NCBI GenBank assembly: GCA_016766635.1
Contig: CP068473.1
Coordinates: forward strand, 1 to 64,000
Source: Candidatus Xiphinematobacter sp.
GTDB taxonomy: Bacteria > Verrucomicrobiota > Verrucomicrobiia > Chthoniobacterales > Xiphinematobacteraceae
Length of the DNA stretch: 64,000 nucleotides
Direction of reading: 5' to 3'
A program made the translations under genes and the position numbers. Shown piece after piece: positions 55,126 to 64,000 of this stretch. A model generated the notes under the pieces. That model saw only the letters and a list, made by a program, of their open reading frames with translations, did no database searches and had not been told where the DNA came from. Numbering within the stretch: position 1 is the first letter of the stretch; each line of letters begins with the position of its first letter.

Positions 55126-56508
55126 CTAGTCTCTTTGCATTCCCAATTGGCGTAAACGCCGGTATAAGGTGCGGCGGCTAATGCCCAGCTTCCGGGCAGC
55201 TTCGCTACGGTTCCCCTTACATATTTCTAGAGTCCGGAGAATGAGATTATGCTGAGTTTCTCTAAGAGTGGGAGATTCCAATGGGAGTGGCAAGTGGGAA
55301 TCAGGCAAACAAGCGGACAGCGTGGAGGACAGTCTAGAGTGTACCGAAACGGGGAGATCTCTCGGGAGAATAAGTGGGCTCTTACTCATTACCACACCAT
55401 GTTCAATAACTGTACGAAGCTCTCTCACGTTACCAGGCCAATGATATTCCAATAGGCAGGCCATGGCCTCGGTACCTATTGCCTTGAGGGGTTTTCCATT
55501 TTCCCGGCAGGACTCCTCAAGAAAGGCCTGAGCCAGTGCAGGAATGTCTTCCCGACGTCTTCTCAAGGCTGGCATGGTGATTTGCACAACATTCAAACGG
55601 AAGAAGAGATCATCCCGAAATTTTCCCTCACTTACAAGTTTTTGGAGATTTTTGTTCGTGGCAGCAATAAGTCGCACGTTGGTTTTAAGAGTGTGATTGC
55701 TGCCCACGCGTTCAAAGGTGTGTTCTCCCAGGACACGCAGAATTTTTACCTGCGTGCTGAGATCGATTTCACCAATTTCATCTAGGAACAATGTCCCACC
55801 ACTTGCTTGCTCAAAACGTCCAATGCGCCTCTCCATAGCTCCAGTAAATGCTCCTTTCTCGTGACCAAAAAGCTCACTCTCTAGTAGTTGGGGAGAAAGG
55901 GCAGCGCAGTGTACAGCCACACATGATGCAGCAGAGCGAGGACTCAGGTGGTGAATAGCCCTGGCTGCTAGCTCCTTGCCAGTCCCGCTTTCCCCTAAGA
56001 TGAGAACTGTAGCCCTCGAGGAGGCAACCTGCCTAATAGTCTGCATAGTTTCAGCAATGACTGGGGAGGTTCCGATGATGCCTTCCGACCCAGATTTATA
56101 CCCCATCCGCTGCTTTAAACCTTGATCTCCTTTCTTAACTCTCTCTCGCAAGCCACGCTCGATGAGCAACTCCAGCTTTTTTAGGTTTAAAGGTTTGGTG
56201 ACAAAGTCATAAGCACCGCGCTTTATGGCCTCCACAGCCACATCCACTGTGCCATAGGCAGTTACCATGATACACAGTGGGGGGCGGCGTAGCTTTAATG
56301 CGGCATCTATAAGATGCATGCCATCTTCTACCCCCAACCTTAAATCCGTAATAAGCACATCTATTGATCCTTCGCCCAACACAGTGAGAGCCTCATCCGT
56401 ATCGCTAGCAACAAAGATTTTAAACGCATCATCTAGAGATGCCCGTAGCCCTTCCCTAGCATTCTTTTCATCGTCAACAACTAGGAGTGTCGGTTTTAAA
56501 GAGACCAC
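55126..56508 (-). CDS. Sigma-54-dependent response regulator, NtrC family
   Basis: This is a two-component transcription activator. The receiver domain (1-120) has the acidic pair DD12-13, phosphorylatable Asp55 and Lys105. The AAA+ domain carries Walker A 'GESGTGKE' (172-179), the sigma-54 contact motif GAFTGA at 219-224 and 'GGTLFLDEIGEIDL'. The Fis-type helix-turn-helix is at the C-terminus ('NRSEAARKLGISRRTLYRRL'). All key residues are present, so it looks functional. No histidine kinase gene is adjacent, and rpoN is not in the window. Targets are unknown. Confidence 0.94.
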   Translation of the reverse strand: MVSLKPTLLVVDDEKNAREGLRASLDDAFKIFVASDTDEALTVLGEGSIDVLITDLRLGVEDGMHLIDAALKLRRPPLCIMVTAYGTVDVAVEAIKRGAYDFVTKPLNLKKLELLIERGLRERVKKGDQGLKQRMGYKSGSEGIIGTSPVIAETMQTIRQVASSRATVLILGESGTGKELAARAIHHLSPRSAASCVAVHCAALSPQLLESELFGHEKGAFTGAMERRIGRFEQASGGTLFLDEIGEIDLSTQVKILRVLGEHTFERVGSNHTLKTNVRLIAATNKNLQKLVSEGKFRDDLFFRLNVVQITMPALRRRREDIPALAQAFLEESCRENGKPLKAIGTEAMACLLEYHWPGNVRELRTVIEHGVVMSKSPLILPRDLPVSVHSRLSSTLSACLPDSHLPLPLESPTLRETQHNLILRTLEICKGNRSEAARKLGISRRTLYRRLRQLGMQRD

Positions 56509-57202
56509 TTTCTTTTAAGGAATTTTGGCTGCGCGCAGGCTAGCATAGCGCGCTGTCCAGAAACTACTACAAAGGTACACGACACCTCCCCTACTTCCGC
56601 TAAAAAGAGGAATAGAAGAGTCTCAACCACTACCTCGACCACTACCATTATCAGCAGTTCTTTTTGTACAGTGACATTGTGGCGGAATTCCTTTCCGTCT
56701 GCTAGTTCTGGAAGATTAATGGATACTTCTCTCCTTGGGATGAGAGCTAATAGGAGCTCCATACCAACCTTTTGCTGCTTACCGCGGAAAGAAGATGTTC
56801 TTCTACACGGGCAACAAAATATCGAACAATCGAAATGGACTTTTAGCTCCTAGGAGGGCAGCATAGCTAATGCGCTGGGGGCCGTGGACCATTCTGGGAT
56901 GCTCTCTGTGGTCGCCCTATCAAACAAACTCCCGAAAGAATGAAGCTCTTCCAGGATACTAAGTATTGCTCCTACACTTCAATCTCGCAGGAGTCGGTAA
57001 ACAGATACCAGCCTCATGCGAGGCAACAAATTGTGCGGGACTGCCTTCTGCAAAGGGGATCCAAGATGGAGGGAGATTTGCCCCATGGCCCTGAAAAATA
57101 GTAGCTTCGCCCTCGGTAAGGCAGAATAGAGCCATTTCTGAAGAAAAATGTTAGTCAGACATCTCCGCACGTCGCTCATTTTAATCTAACTATACGCGCC
57201 CT
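56509..57202. other. 694-bp spacer upstream of the regulator, no gene recognised
   Basis: A minus-strand frame of 88 residues (56496-56762) overlaps the start of the NtrC gene, but it is unusually Val/Leu/Glu-rich ('MVVVEVVVETLLFLFL') and matches no domain. It could be the eroded end of a histidine kinase gene, but I see no HATPase motif. Confidence 0.4.
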
Positions 57203-57460
57203 ATGACCGATAGATCCATTGAAGAGAAAGTAAAAGATATTATTGTCGAACAACTTGGGGTTAACCTAGAGCAGATAACCCCATCCGCTTCCTTTATTGA
57301 GGACCTAGGAGCGGACTCCCTCGATACTGTAGAACTTGTGATGGCTTTTGAGGAGGAATTCTCCGTCGATGTCCCCGATGAAGATGCGGAGAGACTGCAA
57401 ACCGTCGGTGATGTCATCCAGTATATTAGGGAAAAAAAATCCGCAAGCAGCGGGAGCTAA
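57203..57460 (+). CDS. acpP: Acyl carrier protein
   Basis: This carries growing acyl chains on phosphopantetheine in fatty acid synthesis. The attachment Ser39 sits in the canonical '[18 protein letters not shown]' motif. Eighty-five residues is typical. It stands alone here, with no fab genes beside it. Confidence 0.97.
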   Translation: MTDRSIEEKVKDIIVEQLGVNLEQITPSASFIEDLGADSLDTVELVMAFEEEFSVDVPDEDAERLQTVGDVIQYIREKKSASSGS

Positions 57461-57506
57461 GCATCCCTCTCCTTCTTTCCTTTTGTAAAGGCATATTTGA
57501 TCATCC

Positions 57507-58316
57507 TTATGGGTACTGCTTACCTACGCCTCCTTCTACAAGGGCGTATGCATTGTGGTTATGAATGGATTCAAAGTTCTCAGCTTCTATTCGATACCAG
57601 ATAATTTTTGAATTTCTCTCTGCCAGTGTAGCAATATTCCGGACCAGATCCTCCACAAAAACTGGATGTGTATAGGCGTATTCGGTAACAGCCTTTTCAT
57701 CTGGCCTCTTTAACAGACTATAGAGCTCACAACTGGCGCTTTTCTCCACCATCTGAATTAAGTCTTCAATCCATATTGGTGGTTCAAACCTTGCAGAGCA
57801 AGTGACCAGTCCTCTCTGACTGTGTGCCCCTTGAGCACTGATTGCCTTTGAGCAGGGGCAGAGGGTTGTGATTGGAACAATAACAGTTAGCATAAAATCA
57901 CGCTCCTCCCCAAATAAGGTAGCACTAAGCCGCACCGTATAGTCGAGCAACCCACTAGAGTGGGTAACCGGTGCCTTTTTCTCCAGAAAAAAAGGGAACT
58001 CAAGTTCCACGTGGGCACTAGAAGACTGCAGCCTGCTCTTGAGGAGGATGGGGATGTCGTAGATGTTCTCCACATGGAGGATGGGGCTATGTGAGCGTAG
58101 GGCTTCAACAAAGCGACTCATATGGGTGCCCTTCTGATGGGCAGGTAGATCAACTGCAAGAAGGACTGTAGCAATGGTACTTTGAAGAGCGTGGTGATTT
58201 TTGTCCCGGATCTGAATAGGATAACGAAGATTCTTGATGCCCACTCGCTTAATAGCAATTTTGCGGTGATCGAATGAACTTTGTGTGTCTATTAATGGTA
58301 GATCGGTGCTCTTCAT
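57507..58316 (-). CDS. folE2: GTP cyclohydrolase FolE2 (type IB)
   Basis: This makes dihydroneopterin triphosphate from GTP for folate or queuosine-type pathways. Family signatures are 'GTHMSRFVEAL', 'TTLCPCSKAISAQGAHSQRG' with the metal Cys and 'RPDEKAVTEYAYTHPVF'. The type IB enzyme is known to replace the zinc-dependent FolE in some bacteria, often with other metals. The frame extends to 58325; I start at the Met at 58316. It converges on acpP. Confidence 0.93.
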   Translation of the reverse strand: MKSTDLPLIDTQSSFDHRKIAIKRVGIKNLRYPIQIRDKNHHALQSTIATVLLAVDLPAHQKGTHMSRFVEALRSHSPILHVENIYDIPILLKSRLQSSSAHVELEFPFFLEKKAPVTHSSGLLDYTVRLSATLFGEERDFMLTVIVPITTLCPCSKAISAQGAHSQRGLVTCSARFEPPIWIEDLIQMVEKSASCELYSLLKRPDEKAVTEYAYTHPVFVEDLVRNIATLAERNSKIIWYRIEAENFESIHNHNAYALVEGGVGKQYP

Positions 58317-60027
58317 GGAGGCCAAAAGTAGTGGAGTCCGCTGTGGAAAGACAACTCTGTCAGTGATGGGGGATCTTAAAAAGCTGAGGGATCAGCCGTT
58401 CATACAGTCCTCCTACCGCAAGAGGAAATTTTCTTAGAAGAATCTAATATTCTGTACCTTGGCCACCTCTATAGTAAGTGCTATTCTTGACCATGACGCT
58501 ATTGGTACCGCTTCTAGTAAATGGCTTGAAATAGACTGGAACTCTCAAATGGAACCCGCTGCCAATGCCCTTACATAGAGTTAGAACTTAAATAAGTCGA
58601 GGAGACCTCCCAGAAGGTTGTTGCTCCGCTGAGGAGGTATTTAGGGTGCACGCGTCGGCTGCCGTTGGGCAAACAAAGAGAGGCCGCGTCCAGGGAGATT
58701 TCTGGGTACTATCACTGTTGTTTTGCGTCAGTAACATCCATAGGTGGGGAATTTCTGTTGTGTAAGGCTATTGTAGGAAGGGAATAATTCGCATACAATT
58801 CTCTGACACAGAACGAAGTTAAGTTACCTTCTGGTCAGCGGGTTATTGCTTACGAGCGCCTCCGTATCCCACGCTATTTTACAAGGATTTTCACTGAAGG
58901 ACCTTCACTACTGATTAGGAGCAGACGGGTTGTATTGAAGGACGTTTGTGTTGAGCAGACTGCCCGTAGCTACACACACTATCCGTGGTAGCTCTTGAAA
59001 AAAAGGGGGAAGATGGCCTGTGACAGGTATTTTCGCCTTTCTACCGTGCAGGGTTGGTGCAAGGTGATCTTAGAGATGCATGCAAGCCCCCCTGCCCCCT
59101 TTAGAAAATAGTATTCAACTATAAGCCGTTGTGCAATTTATACTGCCACTTCTAGTAGAGAGGTCTATATCTAGCCTGAAGAAACTTTTTAGAACAACAG
59201 TCTTGCGAGATTTGCCTACTGGATACAACGGCAGGATTGATGTGGGTGGCCGGATACGGGTGGCCGGTCTTTTTTTGCCAACCTGCTTGGCAGTCCAGAG
59301 AGGGCACTGGTCGGTAGGAGGCTTCGGCCCAAAGCTCTAGCCAATTCCCGTGGTGCATCCGAGCTCCTTTTTGCGAAAAATCCTCTCGTTAGTATAAAAA
59401 AGTTTTTGGGATTTGCTATGGTGTCACATTTCAGTGGGGGAAGTTTCTAAATTCTCAAGAAAGGCTTGTGGTGCAGGCTACTACCGATGGAAATGTACCT
59501 CCTATTCCAATGCACTTGGGACACCCTTATTAAGTAATCCAAGAGGGAGATCAGTTGAATGTTGTCAGAAGATACTTACATGGATTGTCCAACCCCGGAT
59601 AGCACTCGTATCTGGCCAATGTTCCCATTCTGGGAGAGCTTGCTCAACGTAAGGGCCTGGTACTGCTGCAACCTAAGGAGTGGAGGATAATTCTTGTGCA
59701 GAGAACCAATCGAACCTCTCGGGAAGATGACGGCAATCTAATGTCAAGCTCAGAAAAAACCTCGATGCCCCGGAGGTTCCTCCTGCACTAACTGCCGCTG
59801 CCGTAGGGAAGTCAGAAATGCATCTGGCTGGATATCTTCGGTATTAAGGTGAGCGAGATATCATCAAGAATCCGTGACCCAGGCAGTTTTATTCGTGACT
59901 CAGGCAATTGAAATGTCCATTTGGATATTAAGATTTCAGCAGCCCTTATCTCCTTGAGGAACAGCGCTTTCTATGTTCTGTGCTATGCTGTCGAGGTTCC
60001 AAGCTTCTTTAATCTAGATTAAGCTAG
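58317..60027. other. 1.7-kb stretch without a recognisable gene
   Basis: No frame over about 80 residues, no tRNA and no repeat array. A short imperfect direct repeat (CGTGACCCAGGCA and CGTGACTCAGGCA) lies at about 59873-59907. The stretch must hold the promoter of lptD. It is probably eroded gene sequence. Confidence 0.45.
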
Positions 60028-62517
60028 ATGAAGAAGCATACAGAAACCGTGACGATTGTCACCCTTGCTATCCTCCTTCTCCTCCCTACCTACTTTTTCC
60101 GACTGGATAATCTGGGAGCCTCATCATCTTCAGTAGAAATTACAGCTGAGAAGGCTGCCAGTTTTGAAGAAGGTATTTTCACAGCCGAAGGCCACGTACA
60201 GGTCCATCACAAAGGCATCTACGTCTACTGTGACCACGCCGAGTATAGGCCAAGAACTAAGGACATCCTCCTTCTGGGCAATGTTCGCATCCATTCACCG
60301 GACATCTCAGCCATTGGACAGCACGTACTCTATAATATGCAAAGCGAGCATGCGCACACCTTAGAGTGTTCCATGGTACACTATCCGATACTCTTACGTG
60401 CCCGCAGTGCCTGCATACTGCCCCGTGCGCTTCGCGCTCAGCAGGTCGTTCTTACCACGGACGACCAATCAGAGCCAGGCTATCATATTAGGGCAAAAGC
60501 CGTGTATATTTACAAAAATAAAAATGCCAGGATGGTGTGTCTTTTTCCAACTTTCTATGTGGGAAGGATGCCAATTTTCTGGATTCCTTACTTTTCCATT
60601 GGTCCAAATGACACTGGATTAAAGGTTATCCCCGGATATAATAGTGAGTGGGGGGTTTTTGTGCTAGCTACTTATTCCTTTGCCTACGAGGGGTTAGACG
60701 GTAGCCGACTTGGCAGGATACACATAGATCGTCGCGCACACCACGGCATGGCTTTTGGCTTTGACGCCGTCGTACGGGCTACCAAGAATGAGGGCAGCCA
60801 CGGGAATTGCACTGCCTACTGGACCTCCAGCAATAAACCCCTTGCTAGAAATGGAATTCCGGCTTTGGGTAATACCGACTACAGGCATCGTTATCGGCTT
60901 TCCTATAGCCAAAACATTTTTTTTTCGGGGAACACTTACGCCATCTGCGACCTGAACGCACTAAGTGATTGTAATATAATGCGAGATTTTTATCCCGCCG
61001 AATCGCAAAATCCCAAACTAGGCAACCATATCTCTCTAACCAAGCGTGGCCAAAATTACACCATAAACCTCCTTAATTGCTTCCAAATCAATGATTTTCA
61101 AAATACAGTTGAGCGTCTTCCAGAATTGGCTTTGGATGTTAAACAACATCCCATTCTTGGGGGTCCCTTGTATCTAGAGGGTACATGGACCCTGGGTCAG
61201 CTAAGACGACCCCTTGTAGGAGAGTCATGGTCTGGAGCAAGCGGTAAGCAGCTTTTGGGTTTCTGGGCTAATAAAAAGAGAAACCTGCACTTTGCTGCTA
61301 GACTAGCAAACCGTCCAGTTTGCCGCCTTGGAGGCTTTATCAAGATTTCAATGCCAAAAACCCACTTCGGATGGATCACCATTGTACCATACGCCGGGGT
61401 TCATGCCACACTGTACAAACGGCTGAGCGGCTCCTTTAAGGAGTTAACTGGCATGGCTGGCATGGGTACAGCTGATCAAGGGACATGCAAAGTCTTCACT
61501 AACAGAAGAGGAATTTTTAGGAGAGGGTCCATTGCTCCAAACGCCCAGAGGCACAATGTTGCTACTTGGTACAGTGCCCTTCACGAAAAAGAAAACAATC
61601 TCTGCAACCCGATGCGCTCAAGAAATGGGGTTGCCTTTCATCCTGGAGCCAACTGCGGCCTTGAATCGTCTTTTAAGATCTCCCGTGTGTACCGGTTACA
61701 GTCTCAACTTCTTGGCTTGGACGATTTAATGCATGTCGTGCAACCCTATGTAAGCTATTCGGTAGTCCAAAATCTCAGAAGCAAGCCCGGTTTATTCTAC
61801 CAGTTCGATACCGTTCAACAAACGACTCAGCGGATCCCCATCAGTTTCCCAGATTTTCAGGCTGTCGACGCCATCGATTCCTGGAATGTTTTCCGAACAG
61901 GAGTCCGAAACAGCCTCGTCACTCGTCGCAATAGTGGAAACTACCGATGGCTCACCATGGACACATTCTTCGATTACAACTTGCGTAACCCCTATTCTCT
62001 GGCGAGAGTAGGGAGCTTTAGCAGTCTCGTTACCTATTGTCCATCTCGTTGGTTGACTGTAAGCTGCGACATCCAGGCTCCTCTAGATCGGGAGGGATTT
62101 GCACAGTTCGACCTGAACTTTAGTTTAATGCCAGCTCGAGGCTTGCAATTCGCAATTGGCTACTACTACTTAAACGATTATCCGACACGACAGGCGTCTG
62201 GCATCCACGCGCCATCTCCCGGCAACATGAATCAGATGACCCTCGACGCCTACTTTCGTTTGAATGAGAACTGGGCAATGAGCAGTCAGGAGCAACTTGA
62301 TGCCAACCGAAGACTGCTCTCGTACCAACGCTATTTCATCCATCGGGATTTATCCTCTTGGATCGCCTCCTTTGGCATGGATATACGCAACCAGAACCAG
62401 AAGCTACGAACTGGCCTCGTATTGGTAATGACATTAAAAGCCGCACCTCAGGTGGTAATTCCTCCAGGGCTAGATCCTCTCCGTAAACCCCTCTTGCCGA
62501 CTAAGGGGGATCTTTAA
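60028..62517 (+). CDS. lptD: LPS-assembly protein LptD
   Basis: This is the outer-membrane barrel that inserts lipopolysaccharide. A signal-like hydrophobic stretch (TIVTLAILLLLPTYFF) precedes the OstA-type beta-jellyroll, seen in 'GIFTAEGHVQVHHKGIYVYCDHAEY' and 'LLGNVRIH'. The long C-terminal region has alternating aromatic/polar strands of a barrel, with 'VQPYVSYS' near residue 570 and a penultimate Tyr-rich strand. At 829 residues it is within the family's range. I see only scattered Cys, so the disulfide pattern of E. coli LptD is not evident. lptE is not in the window. Confidence 0.88.
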   Translation: MKKHTETVTIVTLAILLLLPTYFFRLDNLGASSSSVEITAEKAASFEEGIFTAEGHVQVHHKGIYVYCDHAEYRPRTKDILLLGNVRIHSPDISAIGQHVLYNMQSEHAHTLECSMVHYPILLRARSACILPRALRAQQVVLTTDDQSEPGYHIRAKAVYIYKNKNARMVCLFPTFYVGRMPIFWIPYFSIGPNDTGLKVIPGYNSEWGVFVLATYSFAYEGLDGSRLGRIHIDRRAHHGMAFGFDAVVRATKNEGSHGNCTAYWTSSNKPLARNGIPALGNTDYRHRYRLSYSQNIFFSGNTYAICDLNALSDCNIMRDFYPAESQNPKLGNHISLTKRGQNYTINLLNCFQINDFQNTVERLPELALDVKQHPILGGPLYLEGTWTLGQLRRPLVGESWSGASGKQLLGFWANKKRNLHFAARLANRPVCRLGGFIKISMPKTHFGWITIVPYAGVHATLYKRLSGSFKELTGMAGMGTADQGTCKVFTNRRGIFRRGSIAPNAQRHNVATWYSALHEKENNLCNPMRSRNGVAFHPGANCGLESSFKISRVYRLQSQLLGLDDLMHVVQPYVSYSVVQNLRSKPGLFYQFDTVQQTTQRIPISFPDFQAVDAIDSWNVFRTGVRNSLVTRRNSGNYRWLTMDTFFDYNLRNPYSLARVGSFSSLVTYCPSRWLTVSCDIQAPLDREGFAQFDLNFSLMPARGLQFAIGYYYLNDYPTRQASGIHAPSPGNMNQMTLDAYFRLNENWAMSSQEQLDANRRLLSYQRYFIHRDLSSWIASFGMDIRNQNQKLRTGLVLVMTLKAAPQVVIPPGLDPLRKPLLPTKGDL

Positions 62518-62681
62518 GAATGAACCACAAGCAGAGCGATACGGAAGTGCAAAAAGGTAACATACCTCTCCGTTTAGTGTTTCTTAAACAGACTTGACTA
62601 GTTGGTTTTTCGGGTGGTGTTGTGGTTGATTATGTTGCCATGGCGCCGCTAGATCTGACGTAGCTCCAGCTTTGGACCTTC

Positions 62682-63992
62682 ATGAAGTTATGTATCATTG
62701 GCGCCGGACATGTTGGGTTAGTTACAGGTGCTTGTTTTGCAGAAGTTGGTCACCATGTCATTTGTATAGACAACGACCAGCGCAAGATAGATATGCTTGC
62801 AGCGGGTAAGATCCCCCTTTACGAACCACAATTGGAGGAACTTTTGAGCAGAAATATAGCCGCCAAGAGGCTCTTCTTTAGCAACAGCGTGAAAGCGGGG
62901 GTTGATGCATCGGAAGTAATATTTCTTGCTGTGCCTACTCCTCTTAGAGCAGACGGAACCGTAGATCTTTCCTGTATCGAGCAGGTAGTACGCGAAATCG
63001 CCCCAGCTCTCGGAGCGTACCGGATCATCGTGGACAAGAGTACCGTTCCAGTCAAGACCGGTGAAAAAATGGCGGAAATCATCCAAATCATCCGTCGCCA
63101 CAATGCAGCTAGTACACTGTTCGACATTGTAAGCAATCCGGAATTTCTGAGAGAGGGATCCGCCGTCAGGGACACGCTGCACCCTGACCGTATTGTGATT
63201 GGTAGCTCCAGCCAGCGTGCGATCGCACTCATGAGAAAAATCTATGAACCCTTTTCCGCCCCACTTCTCATCACGGATGTAAACAGCGCAGAGCTTATCA
63301 AACATGCGGCCAACTCCTTCCTCGCTCTCAAGATATCCTACATCAACATGGTAGCACGGATTTGTGAGGCGAACAAAGCGGACGTTAAAAAGGTTGCAGA
63401 CGGAATTGGTCTAGATAAGCGTATCGGGCGGGGTTTTTTAGACGCCGGAATTGGCTACGGAGGTTCTTGCTTTCCCAAGGACGTTGCAACCTTTATTGCC
63501 ATATGCCAGCAGCAATTGGGGAGGCCTTTTGGGCTGCTTAGGGAGGTCCAGAAGATCAATGATACCCAGCTAGAGTACTTTATAAGTAAAATTCGAGGAG
63601 CACTTCAGGTACTCGAAGGAAGAAAAATCGCCGTTTGGGGGCTCACCTTTAAGCCGGACACGGATGATATCCGAAATTCGGTCGCCGTTGCCCTAGTGAA
63701 TCTTTTAATTTCGGAGGGTGTAATAGTCCAAGTGTACGATCCTAAGGGGATGGAGAAGTCCAGAAGACTTTGGGCGAAAACGGCGGCTCGCTTCGCTTCG
63801 TCACCCCTCGAGGCAGTGCAAGGGGCAGAGGCGCTAGTGATCGCAACCGAGTGGAAAGAATTCACCTCCGTCGATCTCAGGGAAGTAAAAGCTCGGATGC
63901 AAGCTTGGTTTATTTTTGACGGGAGGAATCTCCTCAATCCATCAGTGGCACGTCAGTTCGGCTTTAGCTACTACAGCATCGGTCGATTTTAA
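62682..63992 (+). CDS. ugd: UDP-glucose 6-dehydrogenase
   Basis: This oxidises UDP-glucose to UDP-glucuronate with NAD. The N-terminal Rossmann motif is 'IIGAGHVGLVTGACFAEVGH' and the nucleophile Cys263 lies in 'GYGGSCFPKD'. 'VDKSTVPVKTGE' and 'SNPEFLREGSAV' complete the family pattern, and the UDP-binding C-terminal domain begins near 'GRKIAVWGLTFKPDTDDIRNS'. Its 436 residues are normal. It follows lptD by 165 bp, an arrangement in line with a role in outer-surface sugar supply. Confidence 0.95.
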   Translation: MKLCIIGAGHVGLVTGACFAEVGHHVICIDNDQRKIDMLAAGKIPLYEPQLEELLSRNIAAKRLFFSNSVKAGVDASEVIFLAVPTPLRADGTVDLSCIEQVVREIAPALGAYRIIVDKSTVPVKTGEKMAEIIQIIRRHNAASTLFDIVSNPEFLREGSAVRDTLHPDRIVIGSSSQRAIALMRKIYEPFSAPLLITDVNSAELIKHAANSFLALKISYINMVARICEANKADVKKVADGIGLDKRIGRGFLDAGIGYGGSCFPKDVATFIAICQQQLGRPFGLLREVQKINDTQLEYFISKIRGALQVLEGRKIAVWGLTFKPDTDDIRNSVAVALVNLLISEGVIVQVYDPKGMEKSRRLWAKTAARFASSPLEAVQGAEALVIATEWKEFTSVDLREVKARMQAWFIFDGRNLLNPSVARQFGFSYYSIGRF

Positions 63993-64000
63993 TTTTCGGT

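Noticed and set aside
56496-56762. 88-residue frame as the C-terminus of a histidine kinase
   Set aside because: No HATPase N, G1 or G2 box is visible; Val/Glu-rich composition may be chance.

Overview
The window looks like a chromosomal segment of a Gram-negative bacterium with a reduced, still-eroding genome. The gene set (LptD, a family 9 heptosyltransferase-like enzyme, a TonB/TolA-like protein, TatA) implies an outer membrane. Several features recall Verrucomicrobia: a fused CobA-HemD, a homodimeric-type GlyRS, and a Dxs whose thiamine-diphosphate motif reads GDAAFTCG rather than GDGALTGG. Genes by my estimate fill only about three quarters of the sequence. Long spacers hold nothing recognisable, and at least two genes are visibly broken, as in a host-restricted symbiont such as Candidatus Xiphinematobacter. 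That placement is inference from memory of protein families, not a database result. I see no rRNA, insertion sequence, prophage or CRISPR array.

Layout. 0-7 kb: a TonB/TolA-like gene with a Lys-Pro repeat, then rpmI-rplT-pheS-pheT, converging on an endonuclease/exonuclease/phosphatase-family gene that follows tatA. 7.8-13 kb: a frameshifted HNH endonuclease gene, then purB, a NodB-type deacetylase gene and carA in one minus-strand run, and a DUF502 membrane protein. 13.4-21 kb: hemL, the decaying thiH-thiS pair, a heptosyltransferase-like gene, and the hemA-hemC-cobA/hemD operon. 21.6-33 kb: a polyprenyl diphosphate synthase, a beta-CASP nuclease, tRNA-Glu(CTC), an unassigned membrane-anchored protein with a caspase-like His/Cys pattern, lysS-ileS-lspA, pyrE and ymdB. 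33.5-47.8 kb: tRNA-Glu(TTC), ilvD, mrp, pyrB-pyrC, a 2.5-kb empty stretch, an EIIA-like gene with an unknown partner, hemB, adk-fmt and pyrH-frr. 48-64 kb: a processive family 2 glycosyltransferase, algH/yqgE, glyS, dxs, an NtrC-type regulator, acpP, folE2, lptD and ugd.

Functionally the window holds the tetrapyrrole route from glutamyl-tRNA to uroporphyrinogen III and precorrin-2 (hemA, hemL, hemB, hemC, cobA-hemD) together with two tRNA-Glu genes. It also holds much of de novo pyrimidine synthesis (carA, pyrB, pyrC, pyrE, pyrH), envelope synthesis (lptD, ugd, glycosyltransferases, lspA) and isoprenoid synthesis (dxs, polyprenyl synthase). Translation is served by five synthetase subunits plus L35, L20, RRF and Fmt. 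The thiazole branch of thiamine synthesis appears lost or nearly lost: thiH carries a stop codon and at least three frameshifts, and ThiS lacks its C-terminal Gly-Gly.

The items most worth a second look are the caspase-like orphan at 24.8-25.7 kb, the EIIA-like protein whose phosphorylatable His is Tyr, the thiH/thiS decay, the A6-tract frameshift in the HNH gene, the Lys-Pro repeat with an 11-G run, and a nuclease gene that reads through about 400 bases antisense to pheT.
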